From NCBI GenBank assembly GCA_038238245.1, contig JBBRXX010000009.1:62001-126000 (forward strand): a stretch of 64,000 nt of DNA, given 5' to 3'. This document shows, in pieces, positions 16,053 to 24,564 of this stretch. How positions within the stretch are numbered: the first letter of the stretch is position 1; every line of letters begins with the position of its first letter. The translations under genes were made by a program, and so were the position numbers. The notes under the pieces are model-generated. The model was not told the origin of the DNA and searched no databases. It saw nothing but the letters and a program-made list of their open reading frames with translations. Source of the DNA: DASQHW01 sp038238245. GTDB taxonomy: Bacteria > Actinomycetota > Acidimicrobiia > IMCC26256 > PALSA-610.

Positions 16053-17696
16053 TCAGAGTCGGTTGGCGAGGAGGACGCGGTTGCGGCCGGCCGCTTTGGC
16101 GGCGAGGAGAGCCTGGTCGGCGATGTTCACGACCTCTTCGAAGGTGTCCGCGTCGGCGGAGGAGGCGAGGCCGAAGCTGACCGTGAATGCGGGAACACGT
16201 CCGCCGGTGAGCGCGAGTGCGAGCCGTTCGCGCACGCGTTCGAACACGCTCGTGGCGGTGTCGGTCGTGCAATCTGGCAGGACGATCACGAATTCTTCGC
16301 CGCCGTATCGCGAGACGAGGTCGGCGGGCCGCACCGAGTCGCGTATGACGCGTGAGAACAGCCGGAGTGCCTGGTCGCCTGCTTCGTGGCCGTGGGTGTC
16401 GTTGAGCGCCTTGAAGAAGTCGAGGTCGCCGTACGCGAGCGCGTACGGGATGCCGTCACTTTGAAGTTCGCGAACACGGTTCTCCAGGCTCCGGCGGTTG
16501 AGGAGGCCCGTGAGGGGGTCGGTGCGGGCCTGGGTCTCGGATGTCTCGAAGGTGCGGATAAGCGCGACGCGTTCGGCGGCGCGGCGCGCGCTGAATTCGA
16601 TCTTCTCGATGTCGCCGGCGGTCGGCACGATGCCGTTGGCACCGGTCGCGTGCATGACGCCGACGGCCTGCCCCGCGATGCTGACCGGAATGCATGCCGC
16701 CGAGCACGATCCCGAGGGTCGGCCCTTGAGGTGAGGGCACGCGTTGATCAGATCACTCGACGGGAAGGTCAAGGTGTGGGCGCGCGTGGCCGCCGGGCAA
16801 TCGCGGGGCGCGACCACGCCGCAACCGTCCGCGTGCGCGAGATCGTCATGGCTGCTGAGCACGCGCCTGAAGTGGGCGCGGCTGGAATCGGCGATCAGCA
16901 ATTCGACCTGGAGAGCAGGCACGGCGTCGGACAACGCCCGGCCCACGATGTCGTACACGGCGGTCTCGGTCTCGGTGAACTCGAGCGCCTCCTGGAGCTC
17001 GGTGCCGAAGACCTGACGTCGCTCGTCGACACCCGCGCGGCGCTGCCCGTGTACCGCGCGTCGCGTGAGGACGAAGGTGGCGGCCAGCGTGAGCAGGAGA
17101 ATGAGGACGCTACTGAGAATCAGGGTCGCCTGCGCCAGACCGGATTGGTCCGCCGCATCCTGAGCATCGGACACGGTGTGGTTCGTGATCTCCTCGCTCA
17201 ACGGTGAGGTGACGTCCCACACGGCCGCGAACGCCGAGCGCTCGGCAGCAACGATCGCGGCGCGTTTGGTCGGTGTGAGGCTGGCTCCCGTGACGGCCGG
17301 CGCCAGATTCGTGGTCGAGGTCGCGAGTCTCTTTATCGCCGCGTCGAGCTTGTCGGCCTGGGGAAGACCACGTGACCGCAGCGTTGCCGAGAGGCGTTGT
17401 GCCAGATCGCCGTATGCCAGCGAGAGCTGGCCGCCGAGTGAGATGTCCCCCGGGATGAACGCCGTCCCCGCCTGACTCTGGTCGAGTTTCGGTTCGAGGA
17501 ACAGCTGCCACGCGACCAACGCGTCGCGAAGGTGCGCGCTCTCTTCTTGGAGCGGCACATCCTGACGCACGATCCGCTCATCACTGCGATGCGTCGCAGC
17601 GACGGGTTGAAGCGCGATCAACGTTGCCGCCACGATCACGACGCTCACGAAGGCACCCGCCCCGAGCACTCGCAAGCCGCTCCGGAGCGGGCTCAC
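16053..17696 (-). CDS. Membrane diguanylate cyclase (2TM sensor, GAF-like, GGDEF)
   Basis: 547-residue cyclic-di-GMP synthase from the preferred GTG at 17696 (a GTG at 17765 would add 23 residues). Order: TM segment (FVSVVIVAATLIAL), an extracytoplasmic helical sensor of about 150 residues, a second TM (LILSSVLILLLTLAATFVL), a GAF-like domain with several cysteines (CPAATRAH, CPHLKGRPSGSCSAAC), then GGDEF. The active-site motif is RYGGEEF, preceded by a canonical inhibitory site RPAD five residues earlier, so it should be active and feedback-inhibited. The cysteine-rich GAF could sense redox or metal (inference). Divergent from the PAS-EAL gene. Confidence 0.92.
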   Translation of the reverse strand: MSPLRSGLRVLGAGAFVSVVIVAATLIALQPVAATHRSDERIVRQDVPLQEESAHLRDALVAWQLFLEPKLDQSQAGTAFIPGDISLGGQLSLAYGDLAQRLSATLRSRGLPQADKLDAAIKRLATSTTNLAPAVTGASLTPTKRAAIVAAERSAFAAVWDVTSPLSEEITNHTVSDAQDAADQSGLAQATLILSSVLILLLTLAATFVLTRRAVHGQRRAGVDERRQVFGTELQEALEFTETETAVYDIVGRALSDAVPALQVELLIADSSRAHFRRVLSSHDDLAHADGCGVVAPRDCPAATRAHTLTFPSSDLINACPHLKGRPSGSCSAACIPVSIAGQAVGVMHATGANGIVPTAGDIEKIEFSARRAAERVALIRTFETSETQARTDPLTGLLNRRSLENRVRELQSDGIPYALAYGDLDFFKALNDTHGHEAGDQALRLFSRVIRDSVRPADLVSRYGGEEFVIVLPDCTTDTATSVFERVRERLALALTGGRVPAFTVSFGLASSADADTFEEVVNIADQALLAAKAAGRNRVLLANRL

Positions 17697-18062
17697 GAGG
17701 CTCGACCCGATGCTTGGACACGTCTCTCGTCTTCGCGACGAAAATGTGCGAGGCGCTCTTCCCACTCGAGCTGGTTGATCACCCAGCGAATCGCGTCGCT
17801 GCGCGGTCCGACGTTGGCACAGTCCCCGGGACTGGCCTTACCAGGCTCAGACCTTCCGGTCTGAGGAACCAAACGTGTGCGCGTTCGCATGAGTGTCTTC
17901 GTCCAGCAGCGTTGCGGCATCAGCGAGAGCGAACCATCTGTCGCCCTCAGATCGCTCTTCGACGCCTCGCGCCATACCTGGAGGGGGCGGAAGTCCTCAT
18001 CTCGGGCCGTTCGGCCCGATCTCGGGTGACGACGCTCGATCGGGCTCAGTCGCAGGTCGGGC
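17697..18062. other. Divergent control region between two c-di-GMP genes
   Basis: About 365 bases between the cyclase and the PAS-EAL gene. Two symmetric elements are visible: a palindrome CAGTCCC-C-GGGACTG at 17821-17835, and an 8-base stem CTCAGACC-TTCC-GGTCTGAG at 17847-17866. No T-run follows the second, so it is not a standard terminator; either could be an operator. No known c-di-GMP riboswitch core was recognised. Confidence 0.45.
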
Positions 18063-20678
18063 GTGCCGATGAATGCTTCGAGCCTCTCTCGTGCAGCATC
18101 CCTGCGGGGTGCCGACGAGCGAGAGGCACGCCATGGGAGCTCGTTCGGCGCAGGTCTCCCGGGTGACTCCGTGACGCTCGCAGAAGTTCGCGGTCCGCAC
18201 GATGGTGCCTTGGCGACCGTCACCGCGCGGTTCGCGGCGATCGTCGAATCGACCGACGACGCGATCGTCGACACCAACCTCGACGGAACGATCTCGAGCT
18301 GGAACGCGGGCGCCGAACGGATGTATGGATTCGCTGCCCACGAAGCGCTCGGGCAGCGCCTCTCGTTGATCGTCCCAGCCGACCGTGCCCGCGAGATCAT
18401 GACGGTGATGCACTCGGTGGCTCGGGGCGAGCGCGTCGATCGCTTCGACACCGTTCGCACGCGCCGCGACGGAACCCGGTTTGACGTCTCGCTGATCGTG
18501 TCGGCTCTTCGGGACATGTCCCATCGCATCGTCGGCTCCTCGCTGATCACGCGCGATATGAGCGCTTGGAAGCGCATCGAGACGTCGCTGCACGACAGTC
18601 AGACGGCGTTGACCGAATCTCGCCGGGTCCTCGACGAGTCCGAGCGGTTGAGCCGGAGCGGCAGCTGGATCCTCGAGCTGACGGACGATCCGTCGCTGCT
18701 CTGGTCGAAGGGGTGCTACCGGGTGTTGGGCGTCGACGAGGCGACACCGATCACCATGGAGTCGTTCTTCTCGTTGGTACATCCGGACGATCACGAACAT
18801 CTGAACGCCGCGATGACGACCGCGCTCAGCGAGCGGCACGCGTACGAGATCGAGCATCGCATCGTGCGTCCCGACGGTGCTGTCCGGTGGCTTCATGTGT
18901 GGGGGGAACCCGAGTTCGATCCGCTCGGCGTACCGGTGCGCGTGTTGGGTGTTGCGCAGGACGTCACCGACCGGTACGTGGCCAACGAGGCTCTCGGCGC
19001 GAGCGAACGCCGGTTCCGTCTCCTCGCGGAGAACGCTCGAGACCTCGTCTTCCGCTTCATGGTGCTGCCGGAGCCGGGTTTCGACTATGTCAGCCCGGCG
19101 TCAGTCGCGATCACGGGCTACTCGCCCGAGGAGCTCTACGAGGATCCGAGCCTGATCAATGCGCTCTTTTCCCCCGATCACCTCGCCATGATGGATAACT
19201 TGCTTCGCGACGGTGCCCTCTCCGAGCCGGTGGACCTCCCGGTCCGCCGCAAGGACGGCACGGTCGTCTGGGTGAGTCAACAGCTGACGTTCGTCCGCGA
19301 CGACTCCGGCGCCGTGACTGCGGTCGAGGGCATCTCTCGTGACATCACCGAGCGCAAGCGGGGCGAGGCGGAGCTGGCCTACGCCGGTCAGCACGACGCG
19401 CTGACCGGGCTGGCGAACCGCGTGCTGCTACGCGGCTGCCTCGAGCTCGCGTGCACCCGAGCCCGCGCCGAGGGCCGCTCTACGATCGTTGTGGCCCTCG
19501 ACCTCGAGGACTTCACGCTCATCAACGACACCCACGGTCACGACACCGGCGATGCGGTGCTCGTCGCCGTGGCGGAGCTGCTCTCGAGCGCGGCGTCGGA
19601 TGACGGAGTTGTTGCTCGAACCGGCAGCGACGAGTTCGTCATCATCGGGAACGACATCGCCGATGATGACGACGCCGTCGCCTTCGTCGCCCGCTTCGGT
19701 GACGTGCTCGTCGAGCCGATCCGTTCTCACGGGATCGAGGTGTTCGTCCACGCGCGCATCGGCGTTGCCGTCGACGAGCCGGCCGCGACTCCCGACGCCC
19801 TCCTCCGCAACGCGGACATCGCCCTCGCGCACGCCAAGCAACAGCACAGTGGATCCGGGATCGAGTTCTTCAACTCCGAGATGCGCACGCGGACAAACGA
19901 GCGTTTTGCCCTCGTCGGCGAGCTTCACCGGGCGCTCGAGCGCGACGAGTTCGAGCTGCGCTACCAACCGATCTTTCGCCTCGCCGACAATCGCGTCATC
20001 GGCTCGGAAGCCTTGATCCGCTGGCAGCATCCCCGGCGCGGACTCATCGGCGCCGCCGAATTCATCCCGCTCGCGGAAGACACCGGCCTCATCCTCAATA
20101 TCGGAGCGTGGGTCCTCGACCATGCCTGCACGCAACTCCACAACTGGTCTCACACGCATCCCGCCCTCGCCGAGCTCGGCATCTCGGTCAACGTCTCGGT
20201 CAAGCAACTTCGCTCCCATGACATTGTCAGCACGGTTGCCGCATCCATCGAGCGCGCCGGAATCGCACCGGGCCGCCTGACCATCGAAATGACCGAGAGC
20301 GTCTTCGCCGAGGACCTCGACACGATCCGAGACGTGCTGATCCAACTCCGGACGCTCGGGGTGCGGATCGCCGTCGACGACTTCGGGACCGGGTACTCCT
20401 CACTCGCCTATCTGAAACACCTCCCGCTCAACACCCTCAAGATCGACAAGAACTTCATCGAAGGTCTTGGCACCGATCCCTGTGACGAAGCGATCATCAC
20501 GAGCGCCGTCAACATCTCCCGCGCGCTCGGACTGCTGACCGTCGGCGAGGGCATCGAGACGCCGGAACAACTGGCCGCGCTCCGCGCCCTCGGCTGCGAC
20601 GCCGCCCAGGGCTATTACGTCTCCGAACCCGTCGAGGCCACCGAGTTCGCCGCCTTCGCCGTCGCGCATCAGTCCTGA
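18063..20678 (+). CDS. PAS-PAS-PAS-GGDEF(degenerate)-EAL phosphodiesterase
   Basis: 871-residue soluble signalling protein. It has three PAS-type sensor regions (beginning ATVTARFAAIVESTDDAIVD, a second after DESERLSRSGSWILEL, a third after ASERRFRLLAENARD) with PAC tails (RDMSAWKR, QDVTDRY, RDITERKRG). The GGDEF motif is replaced by RTGSDEF and no RxxD inhibitory site precedes it, so cyclase activity is doubtful. The EAL domain retains SEALIRW, SVNVSVKQL, EMTES, DDFGTGYSSL, LKIDKNF and EGIET, so c-di-GMP hydrolysis is expected. The GTG at 18063 has AGG 6 bases upstream; a GTG at 18171 is an alternative. Confidence 0.92.
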   Translation: MPMNASSLSRAASLRGADEREARHGSSFGAGLPGDSVTLAEVRGPHDGALATVTARFAAIVESTDDAIVDTNLDGTISSWNAGAERMYGFAAHEALGQRLSLIVPADRAREIMTVMHSVARGERVDRFDTVRTRRDGTRFDVSLIVSALRDMSHRIVGSSLITRDMSAWKRIETSLHDSQTALTESRRVLDESERLSRSGSWILELTDDPSLLWSKGCYRVLGVDEATPITMESFFSLVHPDDHEHLNAAMTTALSERHAYEIEHRIVRPDGAVRWLHVWGEPEFDPLGVPVRVLGVAQDVTDRYVANEALGASERRFRLLAENARDLVFRFMVLPEPGFDYVSPASVAITGYSPEELYEDPSLINALFSPDHLAMMDNLLRDGALSEPVDLPVRRKDGTVVWVSQQLTFVRDDSGAVTAVEGISRDITERKRGEAELAYAGQHDALTGLANRVLLRGCLELACTRARAEGRSTIVVALDLEDFTLINDTHGHDTGDAVLVAVAELLSSAASDDGVVARTGSDEFVIIGNDIADDDDAVAFVARFGDVLVEPIRSHGIEVFVHARIGVAVDEPAATPDALLRNADIALAHAKQQHSGSGIEFFNSEMRTRTNERFALVGELHRALERDEFELRYQPIFRLADNRVIGSEALIRWQHPRRGLIGAAEFIPLAEDTGLILNIGAWVLDHACTQLHNWSHTHPALAELGISVNVSVKQLRSHDIVSTVAASIERAGIAPGRLTIEMTESVFAEDLDTIRDVLIQLRTLGVRIAVDDFGTGYSSLAYLKHLPLNTLKIDKNFIEGLGTDPCDEAIITSAVNISRALGLLTVGEGIETPEQLAALRALGCDAAQGYYVSEPVEATEFAAFAVAHQS

Positions 20679-20687
20679 CGGCGCGGT

Positions 20688-21977
20688 CTACGCGCGGAAG
20701 GTTTTCCACGCACACGGCATGCGCTTGATGCCGTGGATGAAGCCGCTCTGGAGCATCGCGGGCTCGCCGGTGATCTCGATGTCGGGGAGGCGCCGGAGCA
20801 GCTCTTCGAACATCACCTTGATCTCGCGCCGAGCGAGGTTGGCGCCGAGGCAGAAGTGCGGCCCGCCGGCACCGAAGCCGAGGTGCTCGTTCGGTGTGCG
20901 GGTCACGTCGAACTTGAAAGGGTCGGGGAAGGCGCGTTCGTCGCGGTTTGCCGAGTTGTAGAACATCACGACCTTCTCGCCGGCCTTGATGTCCTGCTCG
21001 CCCACCCGCGTGTCGTGTGTCGCGGTCCGGCGGAAGTTGATCACCGGCGTCGCCCAACGCACGATCTCCTCGACGGCCGTCGGTGAGACCCGCTCGAAGT
21101 CGCGGACCCAGGTCGTTCGCTGGTCGGGATGATCGGTGAGCGCCTTCATGCCATGGCTGATCGCGTTGCGCGTGGTCTCGTTGCCGGCCGCGACGAGCAA
21201 CAGGAAGAACGACCCGAGCTCGCCGGGGGTGAGCTTGTGCACACCGTTCTCGTCCTCGATCTCCGCCTGCATCAGCGTGGTGGTGATGTCGTCACGCGGA
21301 TTGTCGAGGCGATCCTGCGCGAGCGCGAGGCCATACTGGAACAGGCCCATGCCCGCGGCCATCAGGTCGTCCATCGTCTGGACGTATTCGGGATCGCCGA
21401 CACCGAGGATGACGTTCGTGTGCTCGAAGATCATCTTCGTGTCTTCGCGCGGGATGCCCATCATGTCGCAGATGATCTGCAGCGGCAGCGCGGCCGCGAT
21501 CTCCGATACGAAGTCGCATTCACCCATCGACGCAACCCGGTCGACGATCTCCTTCGCCTGCACGCGCACACTTTCCTCGATACGCGCCACCTGCCGGGGC
21601 GTGAACCCACGGTTGACGATCAGCCGCAGCTTGGTGTGCTTCGGCGCGTCCATGTTGATCATGCTCCCGAGCCACTCCGCGACCTCGGGCACCATGTCGG
21701 TGATCGTGACCGTCGGCGCGGAGTGGAAGGTGTCGGGATCGCGGGACACCTGCATGACGTCGGCGTAGCGCGTCATGGCCCAGAAACCCGGGCCCTGCGG
21801 CAGGTCGATACCGAGGTCGGCGGGCGGCTCGGGCTCCTCGTGGAAGGAGATCGGTCGCTCGGCCCGCAGCTTGGCGAAGATGCCCTCGCGGTCGGGACGC
21901 ATCCACTGCTCGATGTCGCCGAGTCGGATGTCGTCGAGCGGGATGTCAGTGGTGGGAAGCGGCACAGTCTGCGTCAC
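20688..21977 (-). CDS. Cytochrome P450, CYP125/CYP124/CYP142-like
   Basis: 429-residue P450. The I-helix motif AAGNETTRN, the ExxR motif in VEEIVRW and the haem loop FGAGGPHFCLGANLARRE with the Cys ligand are all intact. The sequence SANRDERAFPDPFKFDVTR and the overall layout resemble actinobacterial P450s that hydroxylate terminal carbons of sterol side chains or methyl-branched lipids. GTG start at 21977. It stands alone on its strand between the EAL gene and the SDR-led operon; no ferredoxin gene is adjacent. The substrate is inferred from family and context only. Confidence 0.93.
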   Translation of the reverse strand: MTQTVPLPTTDIPLDDIRLGDIEQWMRPDREGIFAKLRAERPISFHEEPEPPADLGIDLPQGPGFWAMTRYADVMQVSRDPDTFHSAPTVTITDMVPEVAEWLGSMINMDAPKHTKLRLIVNRGFTPRQVARIEESVRVQAKEIVDRVASMGECDFVSEIAAALPLQIICDMMGIPREDTKMIFEHTNVILGVGDPEYVQTMDDLMAAGMGLFQYGLALAQDRLDNPRDDITTTLMQAEIEDENGVHKLTPGELGSFFLLLVAAGNETTRNAISHGMKALTDHPDQRTTWVRDFERVSPTAVEEIVRWATPVINFRRTATHDTRVGEQDIKAGEKVVMFYNSANRDERAFPDPFKFDVTRTPNEHLGFGAGGPHFCLGANLARREIKVMFEELLRRLPDIEITGEPAMLQSGFIHGIKRMPCAWKTFRA

Positions 21978-22022
21978 GGTTGCGAGCCTAGGCGCCGCGT
22001 CCGCGCTGCCTCCGCGCGACCG

Positions 22023-22943
22023 TCAGTCGTCGCCGACGTTCGGCAGGAATGGCGGGACGCCCTTGTCGCGCTGCGCGAACAACGCCGGCGCAGCCGCGTC
22101 GATCGCCTCGATGGTCCAGGGCTTGTCGTCGGTGCTCTCGGTGACCGGGCGCCATCCCCGAAGGAGTTGCACCTGGCCGCCCATCACCTTGACGACCTGC
22201 CCCGTGACGCCGGCGGAGAGGTCGGACGCGAGCCAGCCCGCAACCGCGGAGATGTTCTCGGGCGCGAAGCGATCGAACTCGCCCTCCTTGGCGTTCATGA
22301 AGTCACCGGCCACACCTTCGGTGAGACGGGTGCGCGCGACGGGGCAGATCGCGTTCACGCGTACGCCGATGCGCTCGAGCTCGCGGGCCATGACGATCGT
22401 CAGCGACGCGATGCCCGCCTTCGCGGCGGCGTAGTTGGCCTGGCCGGCGTTGCCGTACAACCCGGATTCGGAAGCGGTGTTGACGATCTTGCCGTTCGCG
22501 GGTTCGCCGGTTTCCTTGGAACGGGCCCGCCAGTACGCAGCCGCGAATCGGGAGGGCGCGAAGTGACCCTTCAAGTGCACGTCGATGACGGCATCCCACT
22601 CCGCCTCGTCCATGTTGAAGCTCATCTTGTCGCGCAGGATGCCCGCGTTGTTGACGAGGACATCGAGGCCGCCGAACGCGTCGACCGCCTGTTGCACCAT
22701 GGATTCCGCGCCCTGCCACGACGAGACGCTGTCGTAGTTCGCGACGGCGCGGCCGCCCTTGGCGGTGATCTCGTCGACCACCTGCTGCGCGGGTGTGGCG
22801 TCGGTGCCTTCACCGCCACTCGACCCGCCGAGGTCGTTCACGACGACCGCCGCGCCCTCGGCGGCGAGCAGGAGCGCGTGACTCCGGCCGATACCCCGCC
22901 CGGCGCCGGTGACGATTGCGACCTTGTTGTCGAAGAGAGCCAT
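22023..22943 (-). CDS. Short-chain dehydrogenase, 3-hydroxyacyl-CoA/steroid dehydrogenase type
   Basis: 306-residue SDR. The NAD(P) loop GAGRGIGRSHALLLA, followed by VVVNDLGG, resembles the dehydrogenase part of peroxisomal multifunctional enzyme 2 (17-beta-HSD type 4). The catalytic residues appear as NTASESGLYGNAGQANYAAAK (Ser, Tyr, Lys). A C-terminal tail beyond the usual 250 residues is present. It probably oxidises a 3-hydroxyacyl-CoA or hydroxysteroid. ATG at 22943 is preferred to GTG 22952. The upstream small gene ends 5 bases before it, so the run 27145 to 22023 reads as one catabolic operon. Confidence 0.92.
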   Translation of the reverse strand: MALFDNKVAIVTGAGRGIGRSHALLLAAEGAAVVVNDLGGSSGGEGTDATPAQQVVDEITAKGGRAVANYDSVSSWQGAESMVQQAVDAFGGLDVLVNNAGILRDKMSFNMDEAEWDAVIDVHLKGHFAPSRFAAAYWRARSKETGEPANGKIVNTASESGLYGNAGQANYAAAKAGIASLTIVMARELERIGVRVNAICPVARTRLTEGVAGDFMNAKEGEFDRFAPENISAVAGWLASDLSAGVTGQVVKVMGGQVQLLRGWRPVTESTDDKPWTIEAIDAAAPALFAQRDKGVPPFLPNVGDD

Positions 22944-22948
22944 GCGCG

Positions 22949-23293
22949 TCACCCTAGGAGGAGGCGTTCGAGCTCGGCAACGTCGTCGACGCTGACAAGG
23001 AGCTCACGAAGTCGCACCGGTACACCCAGGACGCGCGCCCGCGCATCAACGTGCAGCTCGATGCGGGCGATCGGTTGGTGCGCGCCGTTCACGATCCACC
23101 GGCCGTTCCAGCCGTGCACGCCGACACTCACCACCCGGTGGAACTGCGCGACCGATGCGATGGCCGGGCGCGCAACCTCCGCGTGAAAGGCCCAACCCAT
23201 GTGCACGCGGACCGCGTCGCCGTCGACTTCGACGTATGCGGCGCCCGGCGGCGTGCCGGTCATGCGGAGAATTGCGGTGTAGGGCCTCGTCAT
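22949..23293 (-). CDS. Conserved-looking hypothetical protein
   Basis: 114-residue protein starting at ATG 23293 (MTRPYTAILRMTG). I do not recognise a family. It contains AAYVEVDGDAVRVHMGWAF and VVSVGVHGWNGRWIVNG, alternating beta-like and charged segments without TM or signal, suggesting a small cytoplasmic beta-rich fold. It lies between the NUDIX gene (16-base gap) and the SDR gene (5-base gap) on the same strand, which supports its reality. Role unknown. Confidence 0.68.
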   Translation of the reverse strand: MTRPYTAILRMTGTPPGAAYVEVDGDAVRVHMGWAFHAEVARPAIASVAQFHRVVSVGVHGWNGRWIVNGAHQPIARIELHVDARARVLGVPVRLRELLVSVDDVAELERLLLG

Positions 23294-23309
23294 CTGATCG
23301 GGATGCGCG

Positions 23310-23750
23310 TCACGAGCGGTCACCATACGCAAGCGTCACGCCGAGCTTGCCCATCTCGACGAGCGGCAACGCGTCGAGCTCGCCGCGCGTGCACCAGGCC
23401 GCGCGATCCGTCGATCCCGCGGCCTCGTGCTTCAGGTCTCCCGTCCCGGCGGCCGTGCGGTAGAGGATGCGGACCGAGTGGTAGTCGTGCACGCGGTCGT
23501 CGTCCTCGTTTCGCGCGACCCGCGTGAGCGAGTCGACGGCGAGCAGTTCCTCGATGCGTCCATGGAGACCCGTCTCCTCGTGCAGCTCCCGCAACGCTGC
23601 CTGCTCGGGGTGCTCGCCGAACTCGACACCACCTCCGGGCAGCGTCCACGATCCCGGCCGTTCGGTGATCGCGGAGAGGCGGCACACCAGGAGACGGTCC
23701 TGCGCGTCGAGGCACACGTTGTACGCAGCGATGCGTTGCACCTGCTGCAC
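23310..23750 (-). CDS. NUDIX hydrolase
   Basis: 146-residue NUDIX protein. The Nudix box runs from GGGVEFGEHPEQAALRELH into EETGL, matching GxxxxxExxxxxxxREUxEE, the metal and pyrophosphate site. It would hydrolyse a nucleoside diphosphate derivative; CoA or NADH-type substrates would suit the surrounding genes but are not shown. GTG start at 23750; it lies 4 bases from the enoyl-CoA hydratase stop. Confidence 0.9.
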   Translation of the reverse strand: MQQVQRIAAYNVCLDAQDRLLVCRLSAITERPGSWTLPGGGVEFGEHPEQAALRELHEETGLHGRIEELLAVDSLTRVARNEDDDRVHDYHSVRILYRTAAGTGDLKHEAAGSTDRAAWCTRGELDALPLVEMGKLGVTLAYGDRS

Positions 23751-23754
23751 CGGT

Positions 23755-24564
23755 TCAGGTGCCGTCGAACTGCGCGTCGCGTTTCTCGCGGAACGCGTTC
23801 ATGCCCTCGACGAGGTCGGGTGACGTCGTCGCGAGCGACTGGAAGTGACCTTCGAGATCGAGGGAGAGCGACAGGTCGGTCTCGAATGAGCGATTCAACA
23901 GTGTCTTCGACAAGCCGAGTGATCGTGTGGGTCCCGCGGCGAGCTTGTGGGCGAGCTCGAGCGCGACGGGCATCAGCTGGTCGGCGTCGTCGACACACTT
24001 GTATGCGAGGCCCATCGCGACGGCCTCGGCGCCGGTCGCGCCCTCGCCGAGCATGACCATCGCCTTCGCCCGCGGGAGGCCGACCAGACGGGGCAGGAGG
24101 TAAGCGCCACCTGCGTCGACGACCAGTCCCCATTTCGCAAACGACCAGATGAATCGCGTCGTGGGATGCACGATCACGAAGTCACACGCGAGCGCGAGGT
24201 GCGCGCCCGGGCCGACGGCGGCGCCGTTCACGGCCGCGATCGTCGGCTTGTCGAGCTCCCAGAGCTCGCGGATGAACGACTGCACGCCGGCGCGCAGCGC
24301 CTCGGAGGTCGAGCGGCTCGAGAAGCCCGGCTTGCCCGCCTGCGCGACCGTGGATGCCGAGAGGTCCATGCCCGCACAGAAGGCGTCCCCTTCGCCTGTG
24401 ATCACGAGCACCCGAACGGTCGGGTCGGTCCGCACGCTGCAGATGGCCTCGACCAGCGCGTCGCGCATCTCGATCGTGAGGGCGTTCTTCGCGTGCGGGC
24501 GGTCGAGCACGATACGACCGACGCCGTCCGTGTCGATCTCGACCCGCAACTCGCTGACGGTCAT
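23755..24564 (-). CDS. Enoyl-CoA hydratase/isomerase family protein
   Basis: 269-residue crotonase-fold enzyme. The oxyanion-hole segments GEGDAFCAGMDLS and AVNGAAVGPGAHLALACDF are typical. At the second acid/base position the sequence is FAKWGLVVDAGGAYLLPRL, with Val-Asp-Ala in place of the usual catalytic Glu of hydratases; Asp in this region occurs in isomerase-type members, so hydratase versus isomerase remains open. The ATG at 24564 overlaps the thiolase stop (ATGA). It would act on CoA esters produced by the dehydrogenases of this region. Confidence 0.92.
   Translation of the reverse strand: MTVSELRVEIDTDGVGRIVLDRPHAKNALTIEMRDALVEAICSVRTDPTVRVLVITGEGDAFCAGMDLSASTVAQAGKPGFSSRSTSEALRAGVQSFIRELWELDKPTIAAVNGAAVGPGAHLALACDFVIVHPTTRFIWSFAKWGLVVDAGGAYLLPRLVGLPRAKAMVMLGEGATGAEAVAMGLAYKCVDDADQLMPVALELAHKLAAGPTRSLGLSKTLLNRSFETDLSLSLDLEGHFQSLATTSPDLVEGMNAFREKRDAQFDGT

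Noticed and set aside
17697..18062. c-di-GMP riboswitch between the two signalling genes
   Set aside because: Only simple palindromes were found; the conserved GEMM core and tetraloop-receptor pattern were not recognised.
21129..23186. 685-codon plus-strand frame opposite the P450 and SDR
   Set aside because: Antisense shadow; the opposite strand has intact P450 and SDR motifs.
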